Assembly: GCF_009764355.1 (NCBI RefSeq)
Contig: NZ_LNUA01000031.1
Coordinates: 62,001-126,000 of the forward strand
Origin: Companilactobacillus bobalius
GTDB lineage: Bacteria > Bacillota > Bacilli > Lactobacillales > Lactobacillaceae
DNA: 64,000 nt
Direction: 5' to 3'
A program made the translations under genes and the position numbers. Shown here one piece after another: positions 16,399 through 27,400 of this stretch (position 1 is its first letter; each line of letters begins with the position of its first letter). The notes beneath the pieces were generated by a model. The model was given only the letters and a program-made list of their open reading frames with translations, had not been told where the DNA came from and made no database searches.

Positions 16399-16823
16399 TA
16401 TTTTTCCTCCTGAAAAGCTTGGAATTTAAGAAATTTCTCAACAATGGTTAATTCCTCAGTAGTAAAATTTTTCTCTAATATTTGCTGTTGATGAATCATG
16501 TAGTCACTGATTTTCCTTTCGAGTGCATGTGCTTTGTCAGTTAGATAGACTGATTTTTGGCGAGCATCTTGAGTTGAAGGTTTTCGATAAATCAAATCTT
16601 TTTTTTCCATTCGTTGTAAGGCAATCGTGGCCGTTGAACGTTGGATAAAGAATTCTTCCTCTATATCGCGTTGAAATAGTTCTCTGTCTTTATTGTGACT
16701 GAGAAAGTCAATGATCGACATTTGAACCCAAGTCATATCGTAGTCTTTGGCAAAAGCATCGAAGCGTCGGGACAATTGAGTGGATGCAATTTTTAGTAAT
16801 GTATTGGTATTTTTTGACGTCAT
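16398..16823 (-). CDS. MarR-family regulator of the adjacent efflux gene
   Basis: 141 residues, winged helix with LFQRDIEEEFFIQRSTATIALQ as the HTH and DARQKSVYLTDKA as the wing. AGAGGTTAACTT precedes ATG 16823, and its stop overlaps the transporter start by one base, a typical marR-efflux pair with autoregulation. A perfect-armed palindrome GTTAGA-TG-TCTAAC sits 24 bp before the start, just downstream of the -10 box, as expected for a repressor site. Confidence 0.88.
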   Translation of the reverse strand: MTSKNTNTLLKIASTQLSRRFDAFAKDYDMTWVQMSIIDFLSHNKDRELFQRDIEEEFFIQRSTATIALQRMEKKDLIYRKPSTQDARQKSVYLTDKAHALERKISDYMIHQQQILEKNFTTEELTIVEKFLKFQAFQEEK

Positions 16824-16846
16824 AAGTTAACCTCTTTAAAATAAAT

Positions 16847-16860
16847 GTTAGATGTCTAAC
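16847..16860. promoter_or_regulatory. Candidate MarR operator
   Basis: Inverted repeat GTTAGA-TG-TCTAAC between the promoter and the start of the marR gene at 16823. Position and symmetry fit autorepression. Confidence 0.6.
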
Positions 16861-16868
16861 GATTAATT

Positions 16869-16897
16869 ATCTTACTACGATGTTTTTTTGAATGCAA
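16869..16897 (-). promoter_or_regulatory. Promoter of marR-efflux operon
   Basis: TTGCAT (16892-16897) and TAAGAT (16869-16874), 17 bp apart, on the - strand; the MarR operator follows about 8 bp downstream. Confidence 0.65.
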
Positions 16898-16958
16898 TAT
16901 GAAAAATGCCATCTTACACAACAAGTACGATTGGTCTCGAACGAATACTATTAAGAAA

Positions 16959-17001
16959 AAATCCTGTTAGGCTTATGTATAATCGGCCTTAACAGGATTT
17001 T
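16959..17001. terminator. Terminator after the ligase gene
   Basis: AAAATCCTGTTAAGGC pairs with GCCTAACAGGATTTT on the - strand, followed by further T residues. Confidence 0.8.
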
Positions 17002-17012
17002 GTTATTAATTT

Positions 17013-18467
17013 CTATAAAATTTTATACTTCATTTCGAATAGCTTAGTATGTAAAATCTTTCCACTGGTAGTCTTAGGAATTTTCTCGACTAAACGGAAT
17101 TCAGTTGGGACTTGATAGTCGATTAAATTGTGACGACCAAATTCTTCCAGGGTAGCACCACTGAGATAGGCGTTCTGCTTTAATTCGATGTAGGCTACTG
17201 GGACTTGGTTTTCTAAATTATTATCAATTCCGACGATACAAATATCGACAATACCGTTGATACTGCGATAAATATTTTCAATTTCACGTGGATAAATAAT
17301 TTTGTTACCACGATAGATCAATTCCGACTTGCGACCCTTGAGGTAAAGAAAATTGTCTTCGTCCAAATAACCCATATCGCCAGTTTTGAAGAAGCCATCT
17401 TTGGTGAAACGTGATTGGTATAGTTGACGTTTATTCAAATAACCAATAGCAATAGTGGGTGATTTAACCTCAATACAGCCGATATTATCTTGATTGATAT
17501 CGGTAATTCTTATTTGTTCCGTGAAAAATGGTTGTCCACAGGATCCAGTTTTAGCCTCAGCATCGTTGAAACTTAAGGCGGCAATATTAGAAGTGGTGTC
17601 AGTCATGCCATATGATTGCAATACGGGGATGTCGAGCATGTTACAACGCAAGATAGTCCAGTTATCGACTAAACCATAACCTAGGAAAACACAACGGAAT
17701 TTAGAATTGTAGCTTTTGCCTTTGGGTAAAGTGTTTAACAAATCTCGCAACATTGGTGGCGTAAGTGAGATTATTGTGGCTCTTTCATTGATAAGAACTT
17801 TATTTATCTGACTAATATCAAAACCATCAATTAAATAAACGCCAATACCATAAATCAATGAACGCATAATGATTGAAAAACCGGGAGCATTGAAAATTGG
17901 TAGTGTTAGAACCCAAATATCTTGTTTGGTAATGCCTAAACTCAAAGAAGTTCCCATAGCAGAGAAGAAAAAATTGCCATAAGTCAGCATAACACCGATA
18001 TCATTGTTATCATTAGGAGTATAGAGAATAACAGCAACCTGATTATCGTCGAATTCGGAAACCGGCGTGTAGTCAGCACTTTTGTTAAGGCTCAAAATAT
18101 CGGACATTAAGGTCTGTGACCAGTCCACTTTGGTAATCTCTTCTGTGGAAGCAGAGTCACTGATCAGGATAGTTTTGGGCTTGCAATCGTGAATTTGATA
18201 ATTCAATGAATCAAAGGAAAGCTCGGTATCAAGCATGATTGTCCGTGCACCTAATTGTTGAAGTGCTAGAATGGCAACGTAACCGTTGAAACAATTATCG
18301 GAAAATAATGCTACGGGATCATTTTTGCGAATTCCGCTGGTAAATAATTTGCTAGCAAATAATTGAACACACACATTTAGTTCTTTGAAGGTGAAATCCG
18401 CATGTTCTAGGATTAAAGCCACCTTATCTGGATCTAATTTTGCACGTTTGACTAACCAATTTTCCAA
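17013..18467 (-). CDS. menE: MenE-like acyl-CoA ligase with degenerate ATP-binding loop
   Basis: 484 residues, adenylate-forming enzyme family, closest in layout to o-succinylbenzoate-CoA ligase. Present are YGMTDTTS (A5), TGDMGYLDEDNFLYLKGRKSE without gaps (A7-A8) and PKTTSGKI with the catalytic lysine (A10). The normally invariant phosphate loop after Leu-Tyr-Thr (SGTTGxPKGV) reads PNDNNDIGV here, so classical ATP use is doubtful. Start codon is TTG 18467 with AAGAGGT 7 nt upstream. Divergent from a hotdog thioesterase, a pairing that recalls DHNA synthesis; no other men gene is in view. Confidence 0.75.
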   Translation of the reverse strand: MENWLVKRAKLDPDKVALILEHADFTFKELNVCVQLFASKLFTSGIRKNDPVALFSDNCFNGYVAILALQQLGARTIMLDTELSFDSLNYQIHDCKPKTILISDSASTEEITKVDWSQTLMSDILSLNKSADYTPVSEFDDNQVAVILYTPNDNNDIGVMLTYGNFFFSAMGTSLSLGITKQDIWVLTLPIFNAPGFSIIMRSLIYGIGVYLIDGFDISQINKVLINERATIISLTPPMLRDLLNTLPKGKSYNSKFRCVFLGYGLVDNWTILRCNMLDIPVLQSYGMTDTTSNIAALSFNDAEAKTGSCGQPFFTEQIRITDINQDNIGCIEVKSPTIAIGYLNKRQLYQSRFTKDGFFKTGDMGYLDEDNFLYLKGRKSELIYRGNKIIYPREIENIYRSINGIVDICIVGIDNNLENQVPVAYIELKQNAYLSGATLEEFGRHNLIDYQVPTEFRLVEKIPKTTSGKILHTKLFEMKYKIL

Positions 18468-18580
18468 AATGTGACCTCTTTTCCTTTAGTAATTTGATAT
18501 TATTAAAATTGCTATAACTTGATTGTAAAACATTTGAAGAATAAAATTTTAACTAATTATGAAAAAAATTGAGGTAAAAA

Positions 18581-18949
18581 ATGAGTTTGCTAAATGATTT
18601 GGGAATTGAAGTAGTTGAAGAAGGAAAACATAAAGTGGTTTTGCAGATGGATATCAACGACGAACATCTACAAATGGAAGAAAAAAAGGCTGGCAGTATC
18701 AATGCTATGTTGTCAGAAACGGCTGCTAGTATTGGGGCTAATTTGAATATGGAAAACAATGATACGGCTGCTATTTTGAGTGTATCGCTTCATAACCTCA
18801 ATTCATTGAAAATCGGCAAAATTCAAGTAGAAGCAATCTCAATTAGAAATGGTAGTAATATTCAAACGTGGCAAGCCACGATTCATTATGACAACAGCGC
18901 TATTACAAATAGTTTGAGTACTATTACCTTAAAAAAAATCCAGATCTAA
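18581..18949 (+). CDS. Hotdog-fold thioesterase, PaaI/DHNA-CoA type
   Basis: 122 residues. The segment KAGSINAMLSETAASIGANL corresponds to the central helix of PaaI-like thioesterases, with the catalytic Glu kept in SETAAS (about residue 46), though the usual HGG before it is AGS. Such enzymes hydrolyse aromatic or acyl-CoA thioesters; DHNA-CoA is a candidate because a MenE-like gene is divergent to it, 113 bp away. TTGAGGT precedes ATG 18581. It ends one base from the convergent HdeD-like gene. Confidence 0.75.
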   Translation: MSLLNDLGIEVVEEGKHKVVLQMDINDEHLQMEEKKAGSINAMLSETAASIGANLNMENNDTAAILSVSLHNLNSLKIGKIQVEAISIRNGSNIQTWQATIHYDNSAITNSLSTITLKKIQI

Positions 18950-18950
18950 C

Positions 18951-19472
18951 TTAATGACGATAGATTCTGGAATTTATAATTTCGAAAAAGGCCAATACAA
19001 CTAGGCTTAATCCGAATAATTGATAAATGAATATAATTGTTTTAGAAGGGTTCAGAATAAACACAATACCTGCAAGCATTAGAAGGGCTGAGTAAAAATA
19101 GTCCAAGTAGGGTGTTATCTGAACCCTTTTTGTCATCTCGTGAGAATCTCGGAATTGATTGATACCATTCACTAACAAGATGATACCTAAAACGGGAGGT
19201 ACCAAATTAACAAAAAAACGTGCAAATAGTAAAACCCCTAAGGCCAAGAATAAAGCGCCGACACCTAATCCAATAGCAATATTGTTTTCCCCTGTACTTT
19301 TACGAATACTTAAACCGTCGATAATTGATAGAACACCATAGATGGCGATGTAAGTAGAAACGATGTAGATGATGATATCAAAACTCTTGATTGGTGCAAT
19401 GACAATTAGAATACCTGCCACTAGTAAAAAAATGAAACGCAACCAACGATAAAGCTGGAATTGCTTAACCAT
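18951..19472 (-). CDS. HdeD/DUF308-like membrane protein
   Basis: 173 residues with six hydrophobic segments in three similar pairs (for example FLLVAGILIVIAPIKSFDII and LLMLAGIVFILNPSKTIIFI), the layout of HdeD/DUF308 acid-resistance-associated proteins. Function in lactobacilli is unknown. GGGGATC ribosome site before ATG 19472. No partner gene. Confidence 0.8.
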   Translation of the reverse strand: MVKQFQLYRWLRFIFLLVAGILIVIAPIKSFDIIIYIVSTYIAIYGVLSIIDGLSIRKSTGENNIAIGLGVGALFLALGVLLFARFFVNLVPPVLGIILLVNGINQFRDSHEMTKRVQITPYLDYFYSALLMLAGIVFILNPSKTIIFIYQLFGLSLVVLAFFEIINSRIYRH

Positions 19473-19613
19473 ATTGTGATCCCCCTAGAAATGTCTAAAT
19501 ATATGATAACAGAAAATAGAAAAAATAGAATTACTCATAAATAATGTGTTCACAATCTGAGTTATCAAAATATAAATAAATTGATATATCAGGACGTGAG
19601 CATATTGCTTCTA

Positions 19614-19641
19614 TTGTGAAATTATTATGGTACGGTATAAG
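19614..19641 (+). promoter_or_regulatory. Promoter of pyruvate oxidase gene
   Basis: TTGTGA (19614-19619) and TATAAG (19636-19641) with a 16-bp spacer, 25 bp before the ribosome site AGGAGGG. Confidence 0.6.
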
Positions 19642-19665
19642 TAACTGATACTAGGAGGGACAACT

Positions 19666-21390
19666 ATGAGTGTTCGTGCATCTGATAAAATGGTCGAAGT
19701 TTTAGAAAAATGGGGTGTCGATAATATTTACGGAATACCAGGTGATTCCGTTGATACGACAATTGATGCTTTGTATCGTTCACAGGATAAGATTAAATTT
19801 ACACATGTTTTGCATGAAGAAGTGGCTGCCTTGTCGGCTGCCGCACATGCTAAATTAACAGGTAAGTTAGGTGTTTGTTTGTCGATTGGTGGACCAGGAG
19901 CTATTCATCTGTTAAATGGTTTGTATGACGCTAAGATGGATCATGCGCCTGTTCTAGCAATTTTAGGACAAGTTCAATCGAAACTATTGAATACTGATTT
20001 CTTCCAAGAAGTTGATACGCATGTTTTGTTTGAAGATGTTGCCGTTTACAACAAAATTATCATGGATCCACAATCACTGCCAAGAATCATGGATGAAGCT
20101 ATTAGAACAGCTATTGCTAAAAAGGGTGTTGCTGTTTTGACAATTCCAGATGACATTCCAGCACATATGATTAAGGATAATTTCACTCCTAATGTTGATA
20201 ATTTCAAGTTAGATGACTACAAAGTTAATGATGATCAGATTAAGCAAGCCGTGGAAATGATGAAAATTCACTCTAATCCGATTGTTTTAGCTGGTGTTGG
20301 TATCAAAGATGCTAAAGCTGAAACAAAAGAATTCATTGAAAAATATAAACTGCCAATTATTTTGACAATGCCTGCCAAAGGGATGGTAGACGATGACCAT
20401 CCTTATAACTTAGGTCAGTTAGGTAAATTGGGGACTAAACCGGCTTTTGAAATGATGCAAAAGGCTGATTTGGTAATTATGCTGGGTACAGACTATCCTT
20501 ATGCACCATATTTAAATAAGAAAGTTGATGCTATTCAAGTTGATATCAATGCCGATCGCTTAGGTAAACGTCGTCACGTCAATTTAGCTATTCAAGGTGA
20601 TACCAAAGAAGTCTTGAGTCGCTGGAATGAATTAGGTGAACCAGTTAAGGAACGTCATTTCTTGGATCTAGCAGTTGCAAAGATTGGCCAGTGGCACAGT
20701 TGGATGCATGATGTTTATTCCAAGAAACACGATGGTGTCTTACCGTCATTAATGTTCCATAATCTTAGTAAGAGTGCTCCTCGAGATACTGTATGGTCGA
20801 TTGATGTTGGTACTTCGACAGCTTTTGGTGCTAGATTCTTAACCGCTAAATCTAGTCAGATGTATACTATTTCAGCTTGGTTAGGGACGATGGGCTGTGC
20901 TTTGCCAGGCGCGATTGCCGCCAAGATGGATATGCCTGATCGACCAGTTTATGCGATTGCCGGTGATGGTGCCTTTTCAATGGTAATGCAGGACTTTGCA
21001 ACAGCAGTGAGATATAAATTGCCAATGCTATTTGTGGTCTTGAATAACAAACTACTAGCCTTTATCGAATATGAACAACAGTCAGCTGGGCAACAGAATT
21101 ATGGTATCAGTTTGCCAAATATTGATTTTGCCAAGTTTGCTGAAGCTTGTGGCGGTATCGGTGAGAGAATCACAACTGATGAACAGTTCTCTGAAGCAAT
21201 TGCCAAGTATCGTAACCCTGAAAAACCAGTTCTTTTGGATGTAGCAGTTAATGATGAGGCTCCACTTCCTGGTAAAATTATGATGGATGAAGCCCAAGGC
21301 TATGCTAAATTTGGTTTTGGTCACGTTGTTGATAAGAAGAGCTTGCCAGAATTACCACCAATGAAAGAAATTTTACGTTCATTCTTATAA
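19666..21390 (+). CDS. pox: Pyruvate oxidase (H2O2- and acetyl-phosphate-forming)
   Basis: 574 residues with the three thiamine-diphosphate enzyme domains. The catalytic Glu is in VLHEEVAALSAAAHAKLTG (about residue 50), and the ThDP/Mg motif GDGAFSMVMQDFATAVRYKL begins near 434, ending in NN. The FAD-binding middle domain contains GVGIKDAKAE. With phosphate and oxygen it turns pyruvate into acetyl phosphate, CO2 and hydrogen peroxide. AGGAGGG precedes ATG 19666. Single-gene unit with its own promoter and terminator; no clear cre site seen. Confidence 0.93.
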   Translation: MSVRASDKMVEVLEKWGVDNIYGIPGDSVDTTIDALYRSQDKIKFTHVLHEEVAALSAAAHAKLTGKLGVCLSIGGPGAIHLLNGLYDAKMDHAPVLAILGQVQSKLLNTDFFQEVDTHVLFEDVAVYNKIIMDPQSLPRIMDEAIRTAIAKKGVAVLTIPDDIPAHMIKDNFTPNVDNFKLDDYKVNDDQIKQAVEMMKIHSNPIVLAGVGIKDAKAETKEFIEKYKLPIILTMPAKGMVDDDHPYNLGQLGKLGTKPAFEMMQKADLVIMLGTDYPYAPYLNKKVDAIQVDINADRLGKRRHVNLAIQGDTKEVLSRWNELGEPVKERHFLDLAVAKIGQWHSWMHDVYSKKHDGVLPSLMFHNLSKSAPRDTVWSIDVGTSTAFGARFLTAKSSQMYTISAWLGTMGCALPGAIAAKMDMPDRPVYAIAGDGAFSMVMQDFATAVRYKLPMLFVVLNNKLLAFIEYEQQSAGQQNYGISLPNIDFAKFAEACGGIGERITTDEQFSEAIAKYRNPEKPVLLDVAVNDEAPLPGKIMMDEAQGYAKFGFGHVVDKKSLPELPPMKEILRSFL

Positions 21391-21402
21391 AATTGAGATA
21401 CA

Positions 21403-21439
21403 AAAAACCCGCCAATCTTTTTTAGATTCGCGGGTTTTT
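21403..21439. terminator. Bidirectional intrinsic terminator
   Basis: AAAAACCCGC pairs with GCGGGTTTTT, with AATCT/AGATT above; it lies between the convergent pox and adhesin genes. Confidence 0.9.
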
Positions 21440-21452
21440 GTGTATCTAGTTA

Positions 21453-24400
21453 TTAACGTCTGATATCAACATCATCAGCTTTAACAAATTCATCAGTAGC
21501 GACACGATAGTACTTTACACCATTAATGTAAGTAGTGGCATCGACTAACCAATTAGAACTAGCACCAAGAGTGCGTTCCTTAACTAGTTGACCTTTGTCG
21601 TTATAAACATTTTTAGCTGAATCGGCATGAGTTGTAACAACCAACTTGGCTGGTGTGTAAACATAAACGTCATCGGCTTTGACAAACTTGTTAGTAGCGA
21701 CACGATAGTATTTATCACCATTGATATAAGCAATACTGTCAGCTTTCCAATTAGAATTGGCATTGAGGACGTAGTTTTCGACTAATTGACCTTTAGCATC
21801 ATAAACTTTCTTACTTGAATCAGAATGAGCTGCCACGGTCATCTTAACTGGTGAATATACATAAACATCAGTGGCCTTAACAAATTCATTAGTAGCAACA
21901 CGATAATATTTTTCACCATTAATGAAGTAAGCCTTTCGATCAGTGATCCAGCTTGAACTTGGAGCTAATGTCTTATTAGCAATCAAATCTTCTTCAGCTC
22001 TGTAAAGTGGTTTAGCAGAGTCATTGTAAGTTCTGATGTACAAATTCAAAGCTTCGTATGGATAGGCTTGAATAGTTTTGACGAATTCGTTAGTAGCAAC
22101 GCGATAATAAGTTGTTCCGTCGATTGTGATAACGGCATCGCTCTTCCAATTAGTGTGATGAGGGAGGATACGACCTTTGATTGCTGTCATTGTATTGTCA
22201 GAATCAAGTCCATAAACTTGAACATCTGGTTTGTCAGCGTAGGTAGAAATTGTCTGATATTTCATTTCAAGAGTGGTTTCGTTACCAGTAACGTTTGAAT
22301 TACTGTTATTTGAAAGAATCTTTGTGTAAATGACCTTATCAGCAGTAGTAATGCTGCCATCGGGATTGATAATGGCTTTAACTGTTCTGACATTTGAGCT
22401 GTAACCATCAATTTTTGGTACGACAACTTCTAAGGTATCTCCGACCTTACCGCTTAAGCCAGTAATTGTTTGGGTAGCATCTTTAGAATCCTTGGTTGTA
22501 GGAATATTTAAGGATTGATTGTTAACTGGATTACCAGTGTAAGTAACTTTTTCATTAGGAGTGACGGTTCCATCAGGATTCATAGTACCAGTGATAGTAG
22601 ATTTATCAGGAGTATAGCCTTGAACATCAGGAACCTTGATAGTTACACCATTCTTGTTGTCGACTGTACCAGTTAAATTAGTGATAGTTTTATCACCATC
22701 GGGTGTACTGATAGTGATTTTACCGTTATTAACAGCATTAGGAGTGTAATTGACAGTTTCGCTAGGTGTGACAGTTCCATCAGGATTCATAGTACCAGTA
22801 ATAGTAGGTTTGTCAGGGGTATAGCCTGGAACGTCGGGAACTTTAATGGTTACTCCATTTTTATCATCGACAATACCAGTTAAACCAGAAACAGTTTTAT
22901 TACCTTTAGATGTACTAATAGTAGCTGTGACATCTTTAATATCGTTTGGTGTGTAGTTTACTTTTTCATCAGGAGTAACAGTTCCATCAGGATTCATGGT
23001 GCCAGTGATAGTAGATTTATCAGGAGTATAACCTTGAACGTTAGGTACCTTAATACTTACGCCACCTTTTTTATCAACAGTACCGTTTAAACCTGAAATT
23101 GTTTTACTACCTTTAGGTGTATTGATAGTAGTTGAGGCGTCTTTAATATTATTAGGAATGTAGTTAACAGTTTCATTAGGTGTGACAGTTCCGTCGGGAT
23201 TCATAGTACCAGTGATAGTGGATTTATCAGGGGTATAACCTTGAACGTCGGGCACCGTAATAGTTACTCCGTTTTTGGCATCAACGACTCCATTTAGTCC
23301 TGTAACAGTTTTATCACCCTTGGAAGTACTGATGATGGTTGTGACATCTTTAATATTGTTAGGAGTGTAGTTAACAGTTTCATTAGTAGTAACGGTTCCA
23401 TCAGGATTCATAGTACCAGTGATAGTAGATTTATCAGGAGTATAACCTTGAACATCGGGAACTTTAATGGTTACCCCGTCTTTTTTGTCAACGGTACCGG
23501 TTAAGCCGGAAACAGTTTTATCACCCTTGGAAGTACTGATGGTAGTTGTGACATCTTTAATATTGTTTGGTGTGTAATTAACAGTTTCGTTAGGTGTGAC
23601 AGTTCCATCAGGATTCATAGTACCAGTGATAGTAGATTTATCAGGGGTATAACCTTGAACGTCGGGTACCGTGATAGTTACTCCACCTTTTTCATCAACA
23701 GTACCAGTTAAACCTGAAATTGTTTGACTACCTTTAGGTGTGCTAATAGTAGTTGAGGCACCTTTAATATCCTTTGGAGTGTAGTTAACTTTTTCATCAG
23801 TAGTAACGGTTCCATCAGGATTCATGGTACCAGTGATAGTAGATTTATCAGGAGTATAGCCCTGAACGTCAGGAACCTTGATATTTACACCATTCTTATC
23901 GTCAACAGTACCAGTTAAGTTAGAAATAGTTTTATTCCCATTAGGTGTACTGATAGTGATTTTACCATTATTAACAGTATTTGGAGTGTAGTTGACGGTT
24001 TCGCTAGGAGTAACAGTTCCATCAGGATTCATGGTACCAGTGATAGTAGACTTATCAGGAGTATAGCCTTGGACATCAGGAACTTTAATAGTTACTCCGT
24101 CTTTTTTGTCAACGGTACCGGTTAAGCCGGAAACAGTTTTATTACCCTTGGATGTGCTGATAGTAGTTGAAGCGTCTTTAATATTGTTAGGAGTGTAGTT
24201 AACGGTTTCATTAGTAGTAACAGTTCCGTCAGGGTTCATAGTACCAGTGATAGTAGACTTATCAGGAGTATAACCTTGAACATCGGGCACCGTAATAGTT
24301 ACCCCGTCTTTTTTGTCAACAGTACCGGTTAAGCCGGAAACAGTTTTATCACCCTTGGAAGTACTGATGGTAGTTGAAACATCCTTAATATCGTTAGGAG

Positions 24401-27400
24401 TGTAGGTAACAGTTTCATTAGGAGTAACGGTTCCATTAGGATTCATAGTACCAGTGATAGTAGATTTATCAGGAGTATATCCTTGAACGTCGGGGACCTT
24501 GATAGTTACTCCACCTTTTTCATCAACGGTACCGGTTAAGCCGGAAACAGTTTTATCACCCTTTGATGTACTGATGGTAGTTGTGACATCTTTAATATTG
24601 TTAGGAGTGTAATTAACAGTTTCGTTAGGAGTAACGGTTCCATTAGGATTCATAGTACCAGTGATAGTAGATTTATCAGGAGTATATCCTTGAACGTCGG
24701 GGACCTTGATAGTTACTCCGCCTTTTTCATCAACGGTACCAGTTAAACCAGAAATAACTTTATTACCTTTAGACGTATTGATGGTAGCAGTACCGGTATC
24801 TATCTTTTTAGGGGTGTAAGTTACGACATCCGTAGAAGTGATGGAACCACCTGGGTTCATAAGTCCAGTAACTGTAGATTTGTCTGCTGTATATCCCTCA
24901 ACGTTAGGAACGTTGACAGTCACAGTTTCACCAACTTTACCGCTAAGATGATCAACATGCTGATCACCGAGATTAGATTTAATTGTAGCTGGCGAGTCTG
25001 TATATGCAACGCCAACATAGTTGACTGGTTCTTTAACTAAAACTGTTTTACCGTCAGGTTGGATAATACCTTTAACAGATTCGGGGCTAGTATAACCTTC
25101 TTTAGTTGGAACTTTGACATCAACAGTGTCGCCGACATTACCAGAAATTCCGGCAACAGAAATATCTGGTAGCTTCGTAGTGCCATTTTGAGTTGCTTTG
25201 ATTGTTGCAGAAGCACTAGTTACTGGGTTACCCGTATAAGTAATGTCCTGATTTGGATCTAAGGTAATAGTTCCATCAGAATTAATAGTACCAGTAATTT
25301 GAGAGGGACTTGCTGTGTAACCATCTGCCTTAGGAACATCAATTTTAACCGGCCCAACAGGACCAGTGACACTGACAGTTTGATCAGGGAAATTAGACTT
25401 TATGGTTACAGTATTAGTGTATTGTTTTCGTGAATAAGTTGGATTGTCAAAATCAACATCAACATCACCTTTGGAATTAATAGTCCCAGTTATAGTGCTT
25501 GAAGTGACATCATATCCAGCAACGGTTGGAGTATTAAAAGTAACTTTGTCACCGACTCGTGGATTTTCACCAGCATCATTTTTAGTACCAGTAATTTCCT
25601 TTGTTGAACCATCTGGTAATTTTACGGAAGCGGTCCATGTATTAACAGGATTGCCTGTATAAGTAATGTAATAGTTAGTTGTGGCAGTGGTGTCGTTAAT
25701 GATTGTTCCATTAACTTTAGAAATATCAGATTTGTATCCGGGTAATTGAGGAACTTTGACATCAGTAACTGCACTGTTAAGGGTTCCCTGGACAGTAACA
25801 TTTTGATTACCAAGGTTAGAAGGAATTGACATTGTGGCGTTAATAATTGTGACAGTTTCATCTGGGTTAGGAACCAAATTGATTTTTGAAACAGCGGGAA
25901 CTGTATCAGTAAATAGGGTTCCAAGAGTTTGTCCGTTATCATTGGCAGCTAAAGTTGAAAATTTTATATTATTGTTGCTGTCGTACCAGTGATTGGAAGC
26001 TTTAGAAGGTAGATCAGTATAACTCTTAAAACGATTGTATTTGGATAATGTGATTTTATTTAAGTTAGTACCATCAAACATTCCCTGACCTATGGAAGAA
26101 TCTCCAGTTTCATTAGGAACAGGGCTTCTGGTCATATCCCATGTACTTAAATCAAGATTGGTTAAATTAGCATCATTTTGAAACATACCAGTTAAGTCTT
26201 TGTGGTTACGGAATTGCCAGTTGGCAAGGTTAACAGTTTTAAGATTAATATCATTTTTAAACATATAGGAATCATCAGTAGATTGAGCAAAAGTTGAATA
26301 TTGATCAGCAGGTAGGTCAATTTCAGTGACAGAGCTGTCGTTTAAAAACATTTTGCTTGAATTTTTTACAAAGAACAAATTAAGAGATGAAAGATTCAGT
26401 TTTTGATTGTCGGCAGTATGTGTTTCCCCTGCATTTGTTGCATCAACTAAATTAGTATCATTAGCAAACATACCAGAAGTATTTTCTGTATCAGAAACAT
26501 CAAGATTATCGATGTTTTTAATACTCTTCAAATTAGTAAGGTTAGCAAACATATGGTTCATATCAGTAGCGGCTGTAACTTTACCATCAAAAATAATGGT
26601 ATTGATACTGTCAGCATTAGTTGCCCATGGAGAAGTTGGGGTAGTTGATTCAGTTGTAGTACCAGTAGTTGAACTGCCGGTAGATGTTTTATCAGTTGAT
26701 TCACTAGTCTTGTTAGTTGTAGTTGCAGTATTGTCAGCTAAAGCAGTTGTGGATGATGCTGTACCAAGATGAAGAACGCCATCAGTAGAAATGTACCAAG
26801 GGGTAGTTCCTTGGGTACTTTCAGCGATATTTCCATCAGGTAAGGTGGTAGCTTCTGGTGTAATTGAAAGAAGTTCTGCCTTAACACCTAAATTGGCTAA
26901 TTTGGTTTTTGAAATCGCCAAATTAGTAGCTAAAGTTTTTTCAGCTACAGGAGTGTCTTTGGATTCGGTTGTGGTTGTGTCAGAACTAGTTTTAGAATTG
27001 ACATTTTCATTAGTAGTATCGGCATTTGAAGTGTCTGCCTGCGTACTATCAGTTGAAGTTGTACCTGTTTCAGGAGTAACTGTTTGTGTTTCAACAGCTC
27101 CTGATTCTTTTGTATCAGTAGTTGAACTTACCGGAGTATCAGTTGGCTTAGATACAGCAGCGGTTTGATCTGTTGCTGTTTTTTTGGCTGTGTTGTCAGT
27201 AGTAGTGTTGGCAACTGCAGCAAGTTTATCTGTGGCTGATTGAGTTTCCGTCGAAGGGGCTTTGGCAGTCAAAGTTGTTTGTACTTGGTCATTAGTTGTA
27301 TCAGCTTTAACCAAAACACTTGGTGCGCTTAGTAGAAACAATCCCCCTGCGATTGAAAGGCTACTAAGAACAACCCAGTTCTTCTTTGATTTAACGAGAC

